A stretch of 64,000 bases of DNA from Ulva prolifera (Eukaryota > Chlorophyta > Ulvophyceae > Ulvales > Ulvaceae). Location of the stretch: NCBI GenBank assembly GCA_023078555.1, contig CM041197.1, positions 3,931,310 through 3,995,309 of the forward strand, given 5' to 3'. This document shows positions 11,140 to 27,716 of the stretch, in pieces. The position numbers and the translations under genes were made by a program. The notes beneath the pieces are model-generated. The model saw only the letters and a program-made list of their open reading frames with translations, was not told the DNA's origin and did not search any database. Each line of letters opens with the position of its first letter. Position 1 is the first letter of the stretch.

Positions 11140-11520
11140 CGATGACGGCGGCAGCATGCATGTGCACGCAAGAGGAGCTCATATCACGCGGCGCTGGAAT
11201 CTCAAGCATCTGCCGTGTCCGGGCATCGGCCTAGACACTTCGACTGAGCACACAGCCTGCTCGCGACCACATGCAGACGTGTAGCTAGCTTCCGGATGAT
11301 TACCCCGGCATAGACAGGCTTGGCCTGCAAAAGCACTGGTACATTTCTCTATTATCACGAGAAGGCTGAAGTCCGTAAACAGTGCGGCGTACATTGCATA
11401 CGTCAGAGAGCTGCAGCTGCAGATCTCGTCTGACCGCAACTCTACACATGCGGTCAGTCATGTCACCACCGCCGGCCAATCGCGGCCGTGGCCTGGCCGT
11501 GCTGTACCATGATCGCGGCA
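11140..11520 (+). repeat. Dispersed repeat R3, copy 1
   Basis: It resembles 51070-51440 (same strand) and 16690-17110 (opposite strand). Shared landmarks are CGCAAG..GGAGCTCAT, a CTGCAGC-rich block and a CGCGGCCG-rich block. The copies are strongly diverged. Confidence 0.4.
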
Positions 11521-12631
11521 ATTGCACCAGTTAACTGCATCCGTAGGGGAGGGGGGCGCGAGTGAAGCCAGCCTTGAGATCGATTGACGGAGAAACTACG
11601 AAGGATGCGGCCAGACGCCGTGATCCGAAACAGATTTTCAATTAATGCAACATATTTTAATGTACGGTAGGCTAGCTATAGGCAGGGCGAGTTCACGGAC
11701 ACTCGCACGTTCGCAATCAGGGCGCACCAGTCTCTTTTGGCGCCCAGTTCTCCAAAATTGGTCTCTGTGGTGGCGCTGCGGGATCAAGCTAGAGTCACTG
11801 CCTATCAGGGACGGGATCACGAAGGTTGCTCTTTAGTGCGTGAAGGTGTGGAATCTGCCAAAGCAGCCCCGGGTCGGGTGTTGTGCCGCTTGATGGCCAC
11901 AGGCGCGATCGGTCTCGAGGTCCCGGACACAGCCCATAGCCACAGCAAATGTGTTCACATTCTCGATGACGATGTTCTCCTGATGATCGCGAGGCCAAGC
12001 AATCTCTCTCATGACGTGCACTGAGCCAATGCATGGTGGTACCGGTCAAGGGCAGCGGCTGCTGACTGGTACATAAGTGATCTGTCATGTGTACAAAAGT
12101 GCTATTTAAATAGCTATTTAAAATCATAGATGGTGAATGGTCATTACCTTGGAATCTCGATTGGCGCTGCTCCAGATTCGCCACATGTGACCGGCTCGAG
12201 AGAAAAGCTTGTGCTGGATACGCAGAGACCGCCCCTCTGTGAGCCTCGAGATCTAGATGCCACGGCATCATATCAAGATGAGCCCACTCTCAGGTGCGTC
12301 GCCGTCTGACGCTGTGCTGATTTGAACTCGAGAGCTCCTTCGGAACGACACAGAAGCGCTGGAGATCAGTTAGCATCCGCCACGACATGTGGGATTACTC
12401 AAGTTACACATACCGGGCCATTGTATGGCAAAGCAAATCAATACATCAAGCTAACACACACAACAAGCTAACAAGCCAAGCGAGCGGCCGCCACACATGT
12501 GGCCACATCTGAGTATCTTAGAATTCGTCAATATCGCGAGATCGAAAGCGAATTACCAGAACAACCGAAGCGCCCCTCACGCCAGAATATTAATCCGCAC
12601 AAAACTATCGATGTCACACGGTATTCTTGTT
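11521..12631. other. Intergenic, nothing recognised
   Basis: About 1.1 kb holds only short ORFs and one AT-rich near-palindrome (GCTATTTAAATAGC at about 12111). No gene can be supported. Confidence 0.5.
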
Positions 12632-12750
12632 TTACAAAAGAGTGAACGGGAGAAAATAAACACTGAAACCGAATCTCATCCGCTTTAACATATACACACA
12701 CTCACACACACACGAACGCAACCACCGCACTCACAACACAGTCCGGCTGT
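12632..12750 (-). mobile_element. Family-2 SINE-like retroelement, solo copy
   Basis: It contains TTACAAAAGAGTGAACGGG, then CACTGAAACCGAATCTCATC, a CA-rich stretch, and CACAGTCCGGC. The sense strand is minus, with the 3' end at 12632. The family is defined by the copy at 46743-46840, which has a 17-bp target duplication. Confidence 0.65.
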
Positions 12751-12800
12751 TTCGACGGTTCGCACATAGATCTAGAGCACCGTGTGACTTTGGAACATCC

Positions 12801-15800
12801 TGGCGCTGCGTCGACCGCGCACATGGACAACTGTTCCGGAATATTAGATTAATCGTTCCGGCATGGTCCCGGCACCGACCTTGACAGCTGTGCGCGACAC
12901 CTGTAACGTACGGACGTGCAGCGACACAGCTGCAGCCGGAAACAGGTACAAGATCAATTTTGCTGCATGCTTCAGCATGCCGTCCTAGCAGTACAGCGCT
13001 GCAGCCCGTTCATGTCCCGGCGTACCGGCTGCCGAACAGACTTGGCACGGACGGTTGCTTTCACCGATCAGACAAACTTTGCAGCTGCACATGTAGCTGC
13101 AGAGATTCTATAGTACACAAACGGCGTTTCCGCTGCATGCGTTGATCAGTTCGCTGGCTGCCTCTGTTTCTGTAGTCGACGATGCTCTGTGCGCGCTGTG
13201 AGCCGTGCTGAATGCCTGCTGTGTGCGAGTCCAACCGCGCACAGCTTGCAGAGGATTGATATCTTCTCAAGCAGCTGTAAATGCTGCGACTGCCTGCCCT
13301 GGTCTGGCTCCGATGAAGTTCGATTGGTAGCCATCTTCGGACTGATGGTCCTGTTATGCTGTCACACTCTTGCTGTGTGTGGCCCTGTCGATCGTATGGC
13401 CATGCTCTGTCGAGTATAGTGTCACAACAGTATGTTCCACGCAGAGCTGTCAATGATGCAACAGCTCTGTAGTACCCGCGACGCCTGGCTGCTCTCCTTT
13501 GCTCTGCACCGCTTCGCCGTCTATACACTCGCACAGATGTCTGGAGAAAGGCAACGAGGCTCATGTCACCGCATTGGACTATGGCGTTTGCTCTGCTCGG
13601 CTGCTTGCAGAGCAGCATGTGTGTGCTTGGCGGTCTACGGATCTGTGTCTTTTGATGCGCCGGTGGTGGGTTTCCTGGGCGTGGTGGGTGTCGCGTGCGT
13701 GCGTGCCTGTGTTACAAAGGAAAAAGCCGGAGGGGCCGGTAGCACCGCCAGGACCAAAAGGGAGAGCACGAACAACGCAATGCGCACGCAGCAGGAGAGC
13801 AACAGCCAACGCCAAGGCACAACAAGCACCCACACACCCCCACGCGCCGCCCACACACTACCACACGAACCACACACCAAAACCCGACCCACGCACCCAC
13901 GCACCCGCACGCGGCCCAGACCCAAACCCAAACACACACCCAAGCACCCCACACAACCCACACGCCAACACGCCACACGACCCCGCCGCCCGCGCGGCCC
14001 GGCAGGCGCCGGCCCCACACGGAAGCCGCCGGGGGCCCCCAGGACCCCCGCCCCAATGCCCCGAACAGGCCAGGCCCGGGCGCCGGGACAACACACACGG
14101 GGGCGTCCCCATCCGCGAAACCCGGAACAAAGCACGGCCGAGGCGCGCCATGTGCGGGGGTCGGGGCACGCGGCCAAGGCAGCACCCGCCGCCTACCAGC
14201 GCGTCCGAGCCCCGGACGGCGCCCGGCCCGCGAGCGTGTCTGTGTGTTTGCTTCGTCTGTTTGCTTCTTTCGCGGTGCTGCCCGCCTTGCTGCCTTTGTC
14301 CTTGTAACACAGCAGCATGACGTCGCTGTCCCAGCGTACCAGCTACAAAGCACGCCAGATGCGACGTTAACACATCATCGATTGTTCGCTCAAACCATGC
14401 ACTGTCCTGTTGCTGACATATAGCTGGAGAAGCGACATGCTGCGTTGCTATTCCAGCGGCATGTACCGTCGCTGTTGCGAAGATGCACTACCGCTGCGCA
14501 CACAGCAGCACAAGCTGTCGACAAATGACAAATGAACTCTCGACTGCAAATTTTTCTGCATCGCACAGCATGCACTGTCTGCCGACGGCCACAATCCGCT
14601 ATTTCACTGAGCCGCTCCGTGACAGCACATACCGTTTGTTTATCACCACATCCTGCTGCACCCCCTCACAACAGCGATCTGTTGTAGAAGAGGGCTGATG
14701 GCCGAGGGTGTTGGTACGGGTGTGCATGCTTCGGAGTTTGAAGCTATTGTGAGTGCATTTTTGTGGGTCCCTCGCAGTGCGAGGATAGTCTGCAAGCTTC
14801 ATTTGCATTTGTAGCAGCTTGTGATGTGTTGCTCCATGTTGTGGTGCCCATTGAGTTCCTAGCAAAGGACAGAGGTTGTAGGCCAGAGTGTGCAAGCTTC
14901 TGTTGCAAAAACTTGTGTTCTTCTGTGATCAGTTGACATGTGTCCATGTGCAGAGGATGCAGGCCTGAATGTGCATGCCTCAAGCACGGCAGTGCTGCTG
15001 CTTGTGTGACATTGTGTTGTCTGTTGCTATTCCATCGTTCCCTGCTTCGAGTGGTCTGCCTGCTTTGCCATCAGAAGGCCAGCGCCAATTGTGCTACCAA
15101 GGCGACTGGCCAGATCTATGTCGTGAGGGGCTGCAGCAGGCTGTGGTGATGAACAGACTGTAAGTGCTGTCACGGAGCGGCTCTGTGAAACAGAGGATTG
15201 TAGCCATCGGCAGCCAGCGCATGCTATGCGATGCAGCAACATTTGCAGTCGAGAGTTTACTTGTCATGTGTCGAGAGCTTGTGCATCTGTGTGCGCAGCG
15301 GTAGTGCATCTTCGCAACAGCGACGGTACATGCCGCTGGAATAGCAACGCAGCATGTCACTTCTCCAGCTATATGTCAGCAACAGAACGGTACATGTTTC
15401 GAGCGAACAATCGATGATGTGTTCACGTTGCATCTGGCGTGCTTGGTAGCTGGTACTCTGGGATAGCGACGTCATGCTGCTGTGCAAGCAGCCGAGCACA
15501 GCAAACGCCATATTCCAATGCGGTGACATGAGCCTCGTTGCCTTTCTCCAGAGATCTGTGCGAGTGTATAGACGCCGAAGCGGTGCACAGCAAAGGAGAG
15601 CAGCCAGGCGTCGCGGGCACTACAGAGCTGTTGCATCATTGACAGCTCTGCGTGGAACATACTGTTGTGACACTATACTCGATGCAGCATGGCCATACGA
15701 TCGACAGGGCCGCACACAGCAAGAGTGTGATTTGTGACAGCATACCCGGACCATCACTCCGAAGACGGCTACCAATCGAGCTTCATCGGAGCCGGCCCAG

Positions 15801-16295
15801 GGCAGGCCGTCGCAGCATTTACAGCTGCTTGAGAAGATATAAATGCACTGCAAGCTGTGCGCGGTGGGATTCGCACACAGCAGGCATTCAGCACGGCTCA
15901 CAGCGCGCACAGAGCATCTTCGACTACAGAGACAGAGGATGCAGCCAGCGAAATGATCAACGCATGCAGCGGGAGCGCCGTTTGTGTACTATAGAGTCTC
16001 CGCAGCTGCATGTGCAGCTGCCAAGTTTGTCTGATCGGTGAAAGCAACCGCCCGTGCCAAGTCTGCTCGGCAGCCGGTACGCCGGGACATGAACGGGCTG
16101 CAGCGCTGGCCTGCTGGGACAGAATGTTGAAGCATGCAGCAAAATTAATTGTGTACCCCGTTTCCGGCTGTGTCGCTGCACGTCCGCACGCTACAGGTGT
16201 CGCGCAGAGCTGTCAATGTCGGTGCCGGGACCATGCCGAACGATTGATCGAATATTCCGGAACAGTTGACCATGTACGCGGTCGACGCGGCGCCA
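12801..16295. repeat. Large foldback (inverted repeat) with ~1.17-kb arms
   Basis: The left arm is 12801-13619 plus 14320-14685; the right arm is about 15110-16295 in reverse complement. Both outer ends start TGGCGC(T/C)GCGTCGACC. Arms are roughly 90% alike by eye. A retroelement (13620-14310) interrupts only the left arm. The loop (about 14690-15110) has no recognised gene. Long parallel ORFs in the arms (MLLCKQPS...) are not convincing genes. No flanking target duplication was found. Confidence 0.85.
13620..14310 (+). mobile_element. Nested family-1 retroelement insertion with 9-bp target duplication
   Basis: AGCAGCATG occurs on both sides (13611-13619 and 14311-14319) but once in the uninterrupted right foldback arm. 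The outer element is 13620-13708 plus about 14236-14310, ending CCTTTGTCCTTGTAACAC. Inside it, 13709-14235 is an antisense copy of the retrotransposon 3' UTR seen at 54837-55365, flanked by near-identical CGTGCCTGTG and CGTGTCTGTG. The long GC-rich ORFs here are compositional. Confidence 0.75.
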
Positions 16296-16689
16296 GGGGG
16301 CGATCGCTACACAAAAAACGCGTGGAATCGGTGGCGAGGGGGGCGATCCGAAACGTGGGGAGGGGCGCGAGCCTCTAAGGCCCGGTGGGCAAACAGTCTC
16401 TATCACGCTGTAGCTCTTCAGGACACATCAAATTCGACCTCCCCCGCTACCATTGTTCTTGTAACACATTCAAACCCACATTAAATCAAGCTTCCAAGCG
16501 CCACACGGGACCGGTGCGCACTGCTTCTTGCATCTGGGCCTGCAACTACGATTGGGCACGCCCGTGGATCTCTTGAAAACAAAGCACATTCTGTATGCTG
16601 CCCTAGATTTCTGAGTCAAGTGAGGTGGAGGCCAGCTACATGTTATACCGCGATGCCTAAACCGAAAAGCGATTCTGTTCCATCGCGTT
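16296..16689. other. Intergenic, nothing recognised
   Basis: Only short ORFs are present. TTGTTCTTGTAACACA at about 16456-16471 resembles a family-1 3' end, possibly a very short remnant. Confidence 0.4.
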
Positions 16690-17110
16690 GCATGACCAGG
16701 CCGCGGCCGCGGCCGCGGCAGGCCGGCAGCCTTGATATGCACGTCCGCAATCCTGTAGACTGACCCCGGTTCATGCAGAGATGCAGCTGCATCATACTCT
16801 GCAGAACGCATCACATCTGAGTTTCTGCTGGCTGTTGCGCTGGCCATCTGCAGTCTCGACGCCTGTCACACAAGAGCGAACGGAATAAGACACACGCGGT
16901 TGTAACATAGACACATGTGGTTGCGACCGCGAGCATGCTTTGTGCGGTCGTGCGGCCCGGTGCGGCCACTGGGAATGACCCTCCACTGGGACTGTCGAAT
17001 CGGACGGGCCTTGAGGTCACAGGATCTTCGGCTGATCTAGACTCTGGCAGATCGTAACATGAGCGCCGCTTACGCGCGCAAGCGTGCTGCCGCTGCCAAC
17101 CACAGAGGGC
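16690..17110 (-). repeat. Dispersed repeat R3, copy 2 (inverted)
   Basis: The reverse complement resembles 11140-11520 and 51070-51440, including the GGCCGCGGCCGCGG block and GCGGCGCTCATGTTACG. Confidence 0.4.
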
Positions 17111-17469
17111 CACACATTACGCCGTGCTGTCGACGTAGCCAACGCACACCACGAGGTGAAGGGGTTCCAAAGAATGCAACAGCCATGCACGCATAATCTT
17201 GTCGTTCTTATCATGCGAATCTCGTAGTTTGTATCAGGTGCATATGCATGGGTTAGACTTGTCCCCAACCCTGCGCACGGTATGTATGTCCGTCCTCAGA
17301 CGGGACTTTTGCGCATAGTCGATCGAACACGTACAGTCTTGTTCCACACAGAGGTGTGGCTGCTCTGGTGGCTCTTGTATGGATATGAACATCCTTCAAG
17401 TTGATCGATGACGTGCAGGATCCCTACACGTGGCCCAAACAGCTTGTTTTAGCGGCAGGCATATTAAAC

Positions 17470-19777
17470 ATGCGGAGCTTCACGGCAGCTTCCTTGTTTG
17501 CGCTGCTCGCGGCTGGTGTAGCTGGAGCTCCTGTGGACACTGTGGACACACTCCGCAGCTACCCCGGAGTTACCTCCCTCGACTCACATGATTCCGTTGC
17601 CACAGAGTGCGCTCGATTTCTTCCAGGAATCCACCATGTCTCCTCTGAATGACAATGTCATGCGGGGATACAGTTGTGCCGCCCAAGCGCCACATGAATG
17701 CACCACACCGAAAAGCTTGCCACACTTCAATGCATCAGATTCGGCATTCATGGTGGGACATTGTTTGCGAGCGGGGCGGGAACTCCTTGCCATGCTGGTA
17801 GCGCTATAGTAGCACTATAGTAGCACTATATTAGTTGATCGACTGGACCCTGTGGCTGGCTTGAAGTATGTTGTAGAACGAATGTCCCATGTTTGGACAC
17901 GGAGCTGCAGAGGACGTTGTCCGTTCCGCAGACGAAGTTCACCCTACTGATGCTGCATGTTTGTTCACTCTGCTCTCTCACCCATGACAACGTGGTTTGT
18001 GGTTTGTGGAGGTTGGTGTGTGATGCATGCAGGCCCAAATGTACATGCATGCATCCAGGTGTATATGTAGGTGCATACGTAAATGCACCTGCATCTCCAG
18101 AAAAGGTGCATCTGCGTGCTCTCGCCTTACGTTACCCACACTTATGATCGATGTGAGTTCTGAACAGGCGTGATGTGATGCTATATTGCAATATCGGTGC
18201 CGTATCGGTATCGGTGCCGTGCCGTATCGGTGCCGGTCTAGAAAAGATCTTGGCCAAGATCTTGGCCTCCGCCTTCTCCATGCCAGGTGACCAAACATGT
18301 TTCAAAGTTGGTCCCTGGCTGGATGCCCGCTTCATGTGGATGTTCCTAAAGGTCAGGCTGACAATCTTTCACATCGCCCGTGTGCGCAACACCAAGATTT
18401 TAACCTTACATGGCACACCAGCAACCGCCTGCTCTCTGCCTGTCCAGAGGACCCAATTGGATGTTTCCACTCTCAGCATGCACTTCCTATGCCCTCAGTC
18501 GTGTGTGCATTCACGCAGGATCCTCGAGTCTCAGTTGTTGGCATCCACTATCCGCTGAGTGTGAGGTACTCTTCGCACACTCATACACCATCTGCGCTCC
18601 CTGTGCAGGTGGATGCACCGGAATGCGACATCAAATCGAGCAACTCTTGTCCTGCAGGTCTTCTGGCCCGGACGTGCCGTACATGAGCAAACTGAAGGTG
18701 GCCGGCAAGTACTACATGGCAATGGGAGAGGAGTACACAGCGGACACCCGTGCAGCAGCCAGCCAGTACGTGTCTGGAATCGAGTACATGGGCACGGGCA
18801 CGTTGTTCGATGTCCGCCGGCATGCCTCGCCCGACGGCCCCCAAACGTACATCATGTTTGTGGAGTTCAACTTGCTTAGTTCCAAGCCCAGTAATTGGTA
18901 AGCTCCCACACCTGGCACTTCATTTTCAGCAGCAGCGTTGGGTTCTCTTCCTAAGCAATGTGTTTCTCAAGCTTAGTTTGAGGGCTGCCATCTTGCAGCC
19001 GGTCCTTCACATGTTGGTGTGTCTACTTGATCGGGCAACGGAAGGAAACTTTCTGCTATGGTGAGCAGGGTGGCCTGCAGCGATGGTGCACGTAGTGTCA
19101 TTCGCGAGCCCGAGTGGCCAAAGCTTTTGTGTTGAGAATGTGCGCCAAACGCTCGCTCAGGGAAGATTTTGGGCGCTCCCGGCACCTTTCACCATTTTCA
19201 TGGCGCCTGTGTACACTGGTGAAGTCCTTCATCAAGGCCTTCATCAGTCATCAAGCATCATCAGTCATCAGGCATTCATCAGTGTACTTCTTCTTTGATG
19301 TGTGTAAGCATTGCCAGCACGTTCCGCTACCTGTGTCTGAGCTGCCAATGTCCCCAAAGACCAATTTCGTCAGCATTCTTTGGTGGGACATCCATATCAA
19401 GAATCTTGTGGCGTTCCTGAATGGTACGCAAGTGCAGGTACCTAACCGCACAGCGCCTCTACGACAGCGACTCATTCGGTGATAAACAACACAGCCTGCG
19501 CGTTATCGCGCATCGTGACCCCGCCAAGAAAGGCCTGTGGAGGTTCATTGAGAATCCCTCCAGCCCAGGCACCATGCTAATGGTGTTGCATGAAAGTATG
19601 GGTAAGACAGCGGCCGACGTGCGTGACTGGTACCTGGCAATGTCTGACAGCCCTGACGCCGTGCGCGACTGTGTTTCTGTATACTTGACTGTGACCGATG
19701 ATCAAGAGAAGGCTGCCACTGTGGAATTCGTCTCCGATGATGAGGAACAGGCTGCCACTGCGGAATTCGTCTCCTAG
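17470..19777 (+). CDS. Secreted protein of an unrecognised threefold-repeat family, member 2
   Basis: There are three exons: 17470-17606, 18658-18897 and 19438-19777, totalling 717 nt (238 aa). The signal peptide is MRSFTAASLFALLAAGVAGA. Segment 1 has LKVAGKYYMAMGEEY and TYIMFVEF. Segment 2 has WYLTAQRLYDSDSF, GLWRFIENP and TMLMVLHES. Segment 3 has WYLAMSDSPDAVRD, YLTVTDDQEK and AATVEFV. Introns start GTGCGC and GTAAGC and end CAG; the second splits a Trp codon. The C-terminus carries a short duplication, AATVEFVSDDEEQAATAEFVS spread over two near-copies, absent from members 1 and 3. It lies alone among repeats. No family recognised; extracellular location is inferred. Confidence 0.85.
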
Positions 19778-21256
19778 GGGCACAGCCCCATTGTAGTTCA
19801 CTTGACATGCACATGACTGTTGCAGCTAACGTGGACACGTGCACTTGTAAGGTTTGGCACTATTGCTGTTCTGTGAAGTTCTGTTTCCCGGGAAATGTAC
19901 ATTCCAAGCTCCGCTTGTGCAAGTGAGAGAGTTGCTACACTCTCTACAAACACAACTTGCATGACATTGATTTTTCGGACTTAGTTAGAAGACGCACACA
20001 TCCAATTCTTCCTGCGCCCTTTCATCACCAGTAGCCCATTTATGTCCTTTCGCGTAGGGGACAAATTCAGCAGAAACACAGCACCTTGTACCAACTGCAC
20101 GCATGCTGGTCATCAATTCAGGTAGTCGAGGTTCCATCCCCTTCCACGGACATCACGCGTGACACATCATTGGCAACAGTAAGTTGCAGAGCTGGAGGCT
20201 CCGACACACACTGCCACGCACGAGGAACATGAAGCAGCTGCTTTGCTACAAGAGTCCCAGAACTTTGCCGTGGAAAACCAGAGCAAACAAACGAACAGCT
20301 CTGTGCGCTGCGCATGAGCTCAGCCTAGGAGCCTAGGAGCTCTGCAAGAAAGCCATATCAGTAGGTTGGAAGGCGTGTGTTGGCTGCCGGGCATACGCTA
20401 TGTGATAGCTGAATGCATGTGACGGACGTGATGATGGCACGTCCATATCATTTGCTGTAGGTGGGGGATCTATGCAAGGTCCTCAGGTGGGGTGTCGCAT
20501 GGGCTACGCAGCGCTGCATGTGCCTGTGATCCACACCTCAGCGATGGCGCGGTGCACATGCAATGCATGGCCGTTGGAGCTTCCTCAGGTGACTATGTAC
20601 ACTGCGATGTAGAGACAGTTCTTCCAGCACTGGCCTACGTGAGTGCGTATAGCGTGCAGCGAGACTGGCTTATCTACACCTCCACATTGTAGACTTAACA
20701 ACGGGACACTATCCTACAATTGTGATCAGGGCTGGCTACATTCTCATTGGCCTTGGCCACCGCAAGGTGGCTTCAGTTCCTCACTACAGATTAGACACAT
20801 GCACCCAGTAGGTGGGCCCATAGCCGAGGAGATATCCTGAATTTGGGATGAACTTGACCCAGTGTGCATGTTTGAATGTGGGTCTTTGCTGTGCATTTGA
20901 TATGCGAATCTGACGGCTGGGCCATTTGATACACTCTCCTGATATGCCCCATGCCACACTACCTTTCATGGCACAACCGGCAACACAGCCACCGTACGGT
21001 CGTGCACACTGCGATGGTGATGCTAGCATTGGCTGGTCGGTGCCTGCACGGGTGTGTTACTTTGCCCTCTCAAGATCGTCGGCGTCATCAACAGCGGGCA
21101 GCACAAGAACATGTACCATCTCGGCGCTTCTTGTTTGCGCCAAGAAACGCAAAAGCAGAATCAATTCAATAACACCGATGCAAGGCGCGTAAGAAGGCAT
21201 TTGTCATGAATGGTGGCAGTTTGCCCTCGAGCACGGATACATGTGTCTCTTGCAGT
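19778..21256. other. Intergenic, nothing recognised
   Basis: About 1.5 kb 3' of member 2 holds short ORFs only. CCTAGGAGCCTAGGAGC near 20325 is a small duplication. Confidence 0.5.
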
Positions 21257-21382
21257 GTTACACAGATACAGCCGGCAAGGCGCGCACTGCCTCGCAGCAC
21301 TGCGAAAGAAGCAAGAAGATCAAGAACACACCCAAACACCCACGCCACACCTATCACGCACAGAAAGCCCATCAGGCCCTCT
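21257..21382 (-). mobile_element. Family-1 retroelement fragment
   Basis: It starts GTGTTACACAGATACAGCC and continues through CACACCCAAACACCCACGC, AGAAAGCCCATCA and GGCCCTC, matching 62477-62600. It is cut off by the 470-bp tandem array. Confidence 0.6.
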
Positions 21383-23075
21383 GTTCGAATGCAAGCGCGA
21401 GTGGAAGCGTCATACCGTAAGTTTAGTTGGGCGAAATGTTAAGTATGTGTGCGGAGTACTTAGCACATGACGCCTGAGATCTGGGATCACACCTGCATGG
21501 TCAGTATCTGAGTCAGATACTTGAACCATGACCTTGTTCGACCTATACATAGAGCTGGGATGTGTCTTCTCATTCGCGGGCTGGTGACTGCCACGTGTCA
21601 CCCCGTGCGTGCATTCGCATGTGCACATGCCTTGGACGCTACGAGGCACTTTCACAACACCTCCCCCCTTCACGGGAGCGAGCGTGTGCGAGCTCATGAG
21701 GCACATGTGGAAGTTCTCTCGGAGCGCGTCGAGTGTTTGGAATGTCCTATGGGAAGTTGTGCACACGAAAGGTCATGTTAGAGCGATCACAGGCGTCATG
21801 TGGTGCTTACGTTATGATGGGCCCATGTGATCGTGGTTACTCACCGATACCTGTTCGAATGCAAGCGCGAGTGGAAGCGTCATACCGTAAGTTTAGTTGG
21901 GCGAAATGTTAAGTATGTGTGCGGAGTACTTAGCACATGACGCCTGAGATCTGGGATCACACCTGCATGGTCAGTATCTGAGTCAGATACTTGAACCATG
22001 ACCTTGTTCGACCTATACATAGAGCTGGGATGTGTCTTCTCATTCGCGGGCTGGTGACTGCCACGTGTCACCCCGTGCGTGCATTCGCATGTGCACATGC
22101 CTTGGACGCTACGAGGCACTTTCACAACACCTCCCCCCTTCACGGGAGCGAGCGTGTGCGAGCTCATGAGGCACATGTGGAAGTTCTCTCGGAGCGCGTC
22201 GAGTGTTTGGAATGTCCTATGGGAAGTTGTGCACACGAAAGGTCATGTTAGAGCGATCACAGGCGTCATGTGGTGCTTACGTTATGATGGGCCCATGTGA
22301 TCGTGGTTACTCACCGATACCTGTTCGAATGCAAGCGCGAGTGGAAGCGTCATACCGTAAGTTTAGTTGGGCGAAATGTTAAGTATGTGTGCGGAGTACT
22401 TAGCACATGACGCCTGAGATCTGGGATCACACCTGCATGGTCAGTATCTGAGTCAGATACTTGAACCATGACCTTGTTCGACCTATACATAGAGCTGGGA
22501 TGTGTCTTCTCATTCGCGGGCTGGTGACTGCCACGTGTCACCCCGTGCGTGCATTCGCATGTGCACATGCCTTGGACGCTACGAGGCACTTTCACAACAC
22601 CTCCCCCCTTCACGGGAGCGAGCGTGTGCGAGCTCATGAGGCACATGTGGAAGTTCTCTCGGAGCGCGTCGAGTGTTTGGAATGTCCTATGGGAAGTTGT
22701 GCACACGAAAGGTCATGTTAGAGCGATCACAGGCGTCATGTGGTGCTTACGTTATGATGGGCCCATGTGATCGTGGTTACTCACCGATACCTGTTCGAAT
22801 GCAAGCGCGAGTGGAAGCGTCATACCGTAAGTTTAGTTGGGCGAAATGTTAAGTATGTGTGCGGAGTACTTAGCACATGACGCCTGAGATCTGGGATCAC
22901 ACCTGCATGGTCAGTATCTGAGTCAGATACTTGAACCATGACCTTGTTCGACCTATACATAGAGCTGGGATGTGTCTTCTCATTCGCGGGCTGGTGACTG
23001 CCACGTGTCACCCCCGTGCGTGCATTCGCATGTGCACATGCCTTGGACGCTACGAGGCACGTTCACACACCCCTC
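21383..23075 (+). repeat. 470-bp tandem repeat, three full copies plus a partial
   Basis: Units start at 21383, 21853, 22323 and 22793 (GTTCGAATGCAAGCGCGAG). The three full units look identical to each other, including every ORF across them. The fourth stops at GAGGCACGTTCACAC and runs into (CA)n. A single 277-bp copy of the first part sits in CACTA copy B at 37934-38210, so the unit is probably a mobile element plus ~193 bp of flank. Confidence 0.9.
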
Positions 23076-23080
23076 AAGCA

Positions 23081-27240
<4,160 letters not shown>

Positions 27241-27246
27241 GCAGAT

Positions 27247-27716
27247 ACATGCATGCCGCGCCGCGCCCGAGTGGCCATTCAGCGAATGGCCACTCTGGGG
27301 CCATGCAAGTGCAGATTCATGCATGCCGCGCCGCGCCCGAGTGGCCATTCAGCGAATGGCCACTCTGGGGCCATGCAAGTGCAGATTCATGCATGCCACG
27401 CCGCGCCCGAGTGGCCATTCAGCGAATGGCCACTCTGGGGCCATGCAAGTGCAGATTCATGCATACCGCGCCGCGCCAGAGTGGCCATTCAGCGAATGGC
27501 CACTCTGGGGCCATGCAAGTGCAGATTCATGCATGCCACGCCGCGCCCGAGTGGCCATTCAGCGAATGGCCACTCTGGGGCCATGCAAGTGCAGAGTCAT
27601 GCATACCGCGCCGCGCCAGAGTGGCCATTCAGCGAATGGCCACTCTGGGGCCATGCAAGTGCAGATTCATGCATGCCACGCCGCGCCCGAGTGGCCATTC
27701 AGCGAATGGCCACTCC
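27247..27716. repeat. Seven tandem 70-bp units with a 12-bp-arm palindrome (type I core)
   Basis: Each unit contains GAGTGGCCATTC, AGC, then the reverse complement, followed by GGGGCCATGCAAGTGCAGA and CATGC. The palindrome starts at 27269 and recurs every 70 bp to 27689. The same core occurs as single palindromes in CACTA copies A and B. Confidence 0.95.

Noticed and set aside
13432..14373. Long GC-rich ORFs on both strands
   Set aside because: They lie in the retroelement 3' UTR with CACACCC-rich composition; the same DNA at 54.8-55.4 kb is downstream of a stop codon.
13061..16041. Paired ORFs in the foldback arms (MLLCKQPS...)
   Set aside because: Both arms read alike only because they are inverted copies; stops differ and no family is recognised.
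21410..22236. 118-aa ORF repeated in the 470-bp units
   Set aside because: It is repeated only because the DNA is; the partial copies at 22.8 kb and 38.0 kb do not preserve it.
27247..27716. Palindromic direct repeats resembling a CRISPR array
   Set aside because: The whole 70-bp unit repeats, with no unique spacers; the sequence is eukaryotic, no cas genes are present, and the same palindrome occurs in CACTA introns.
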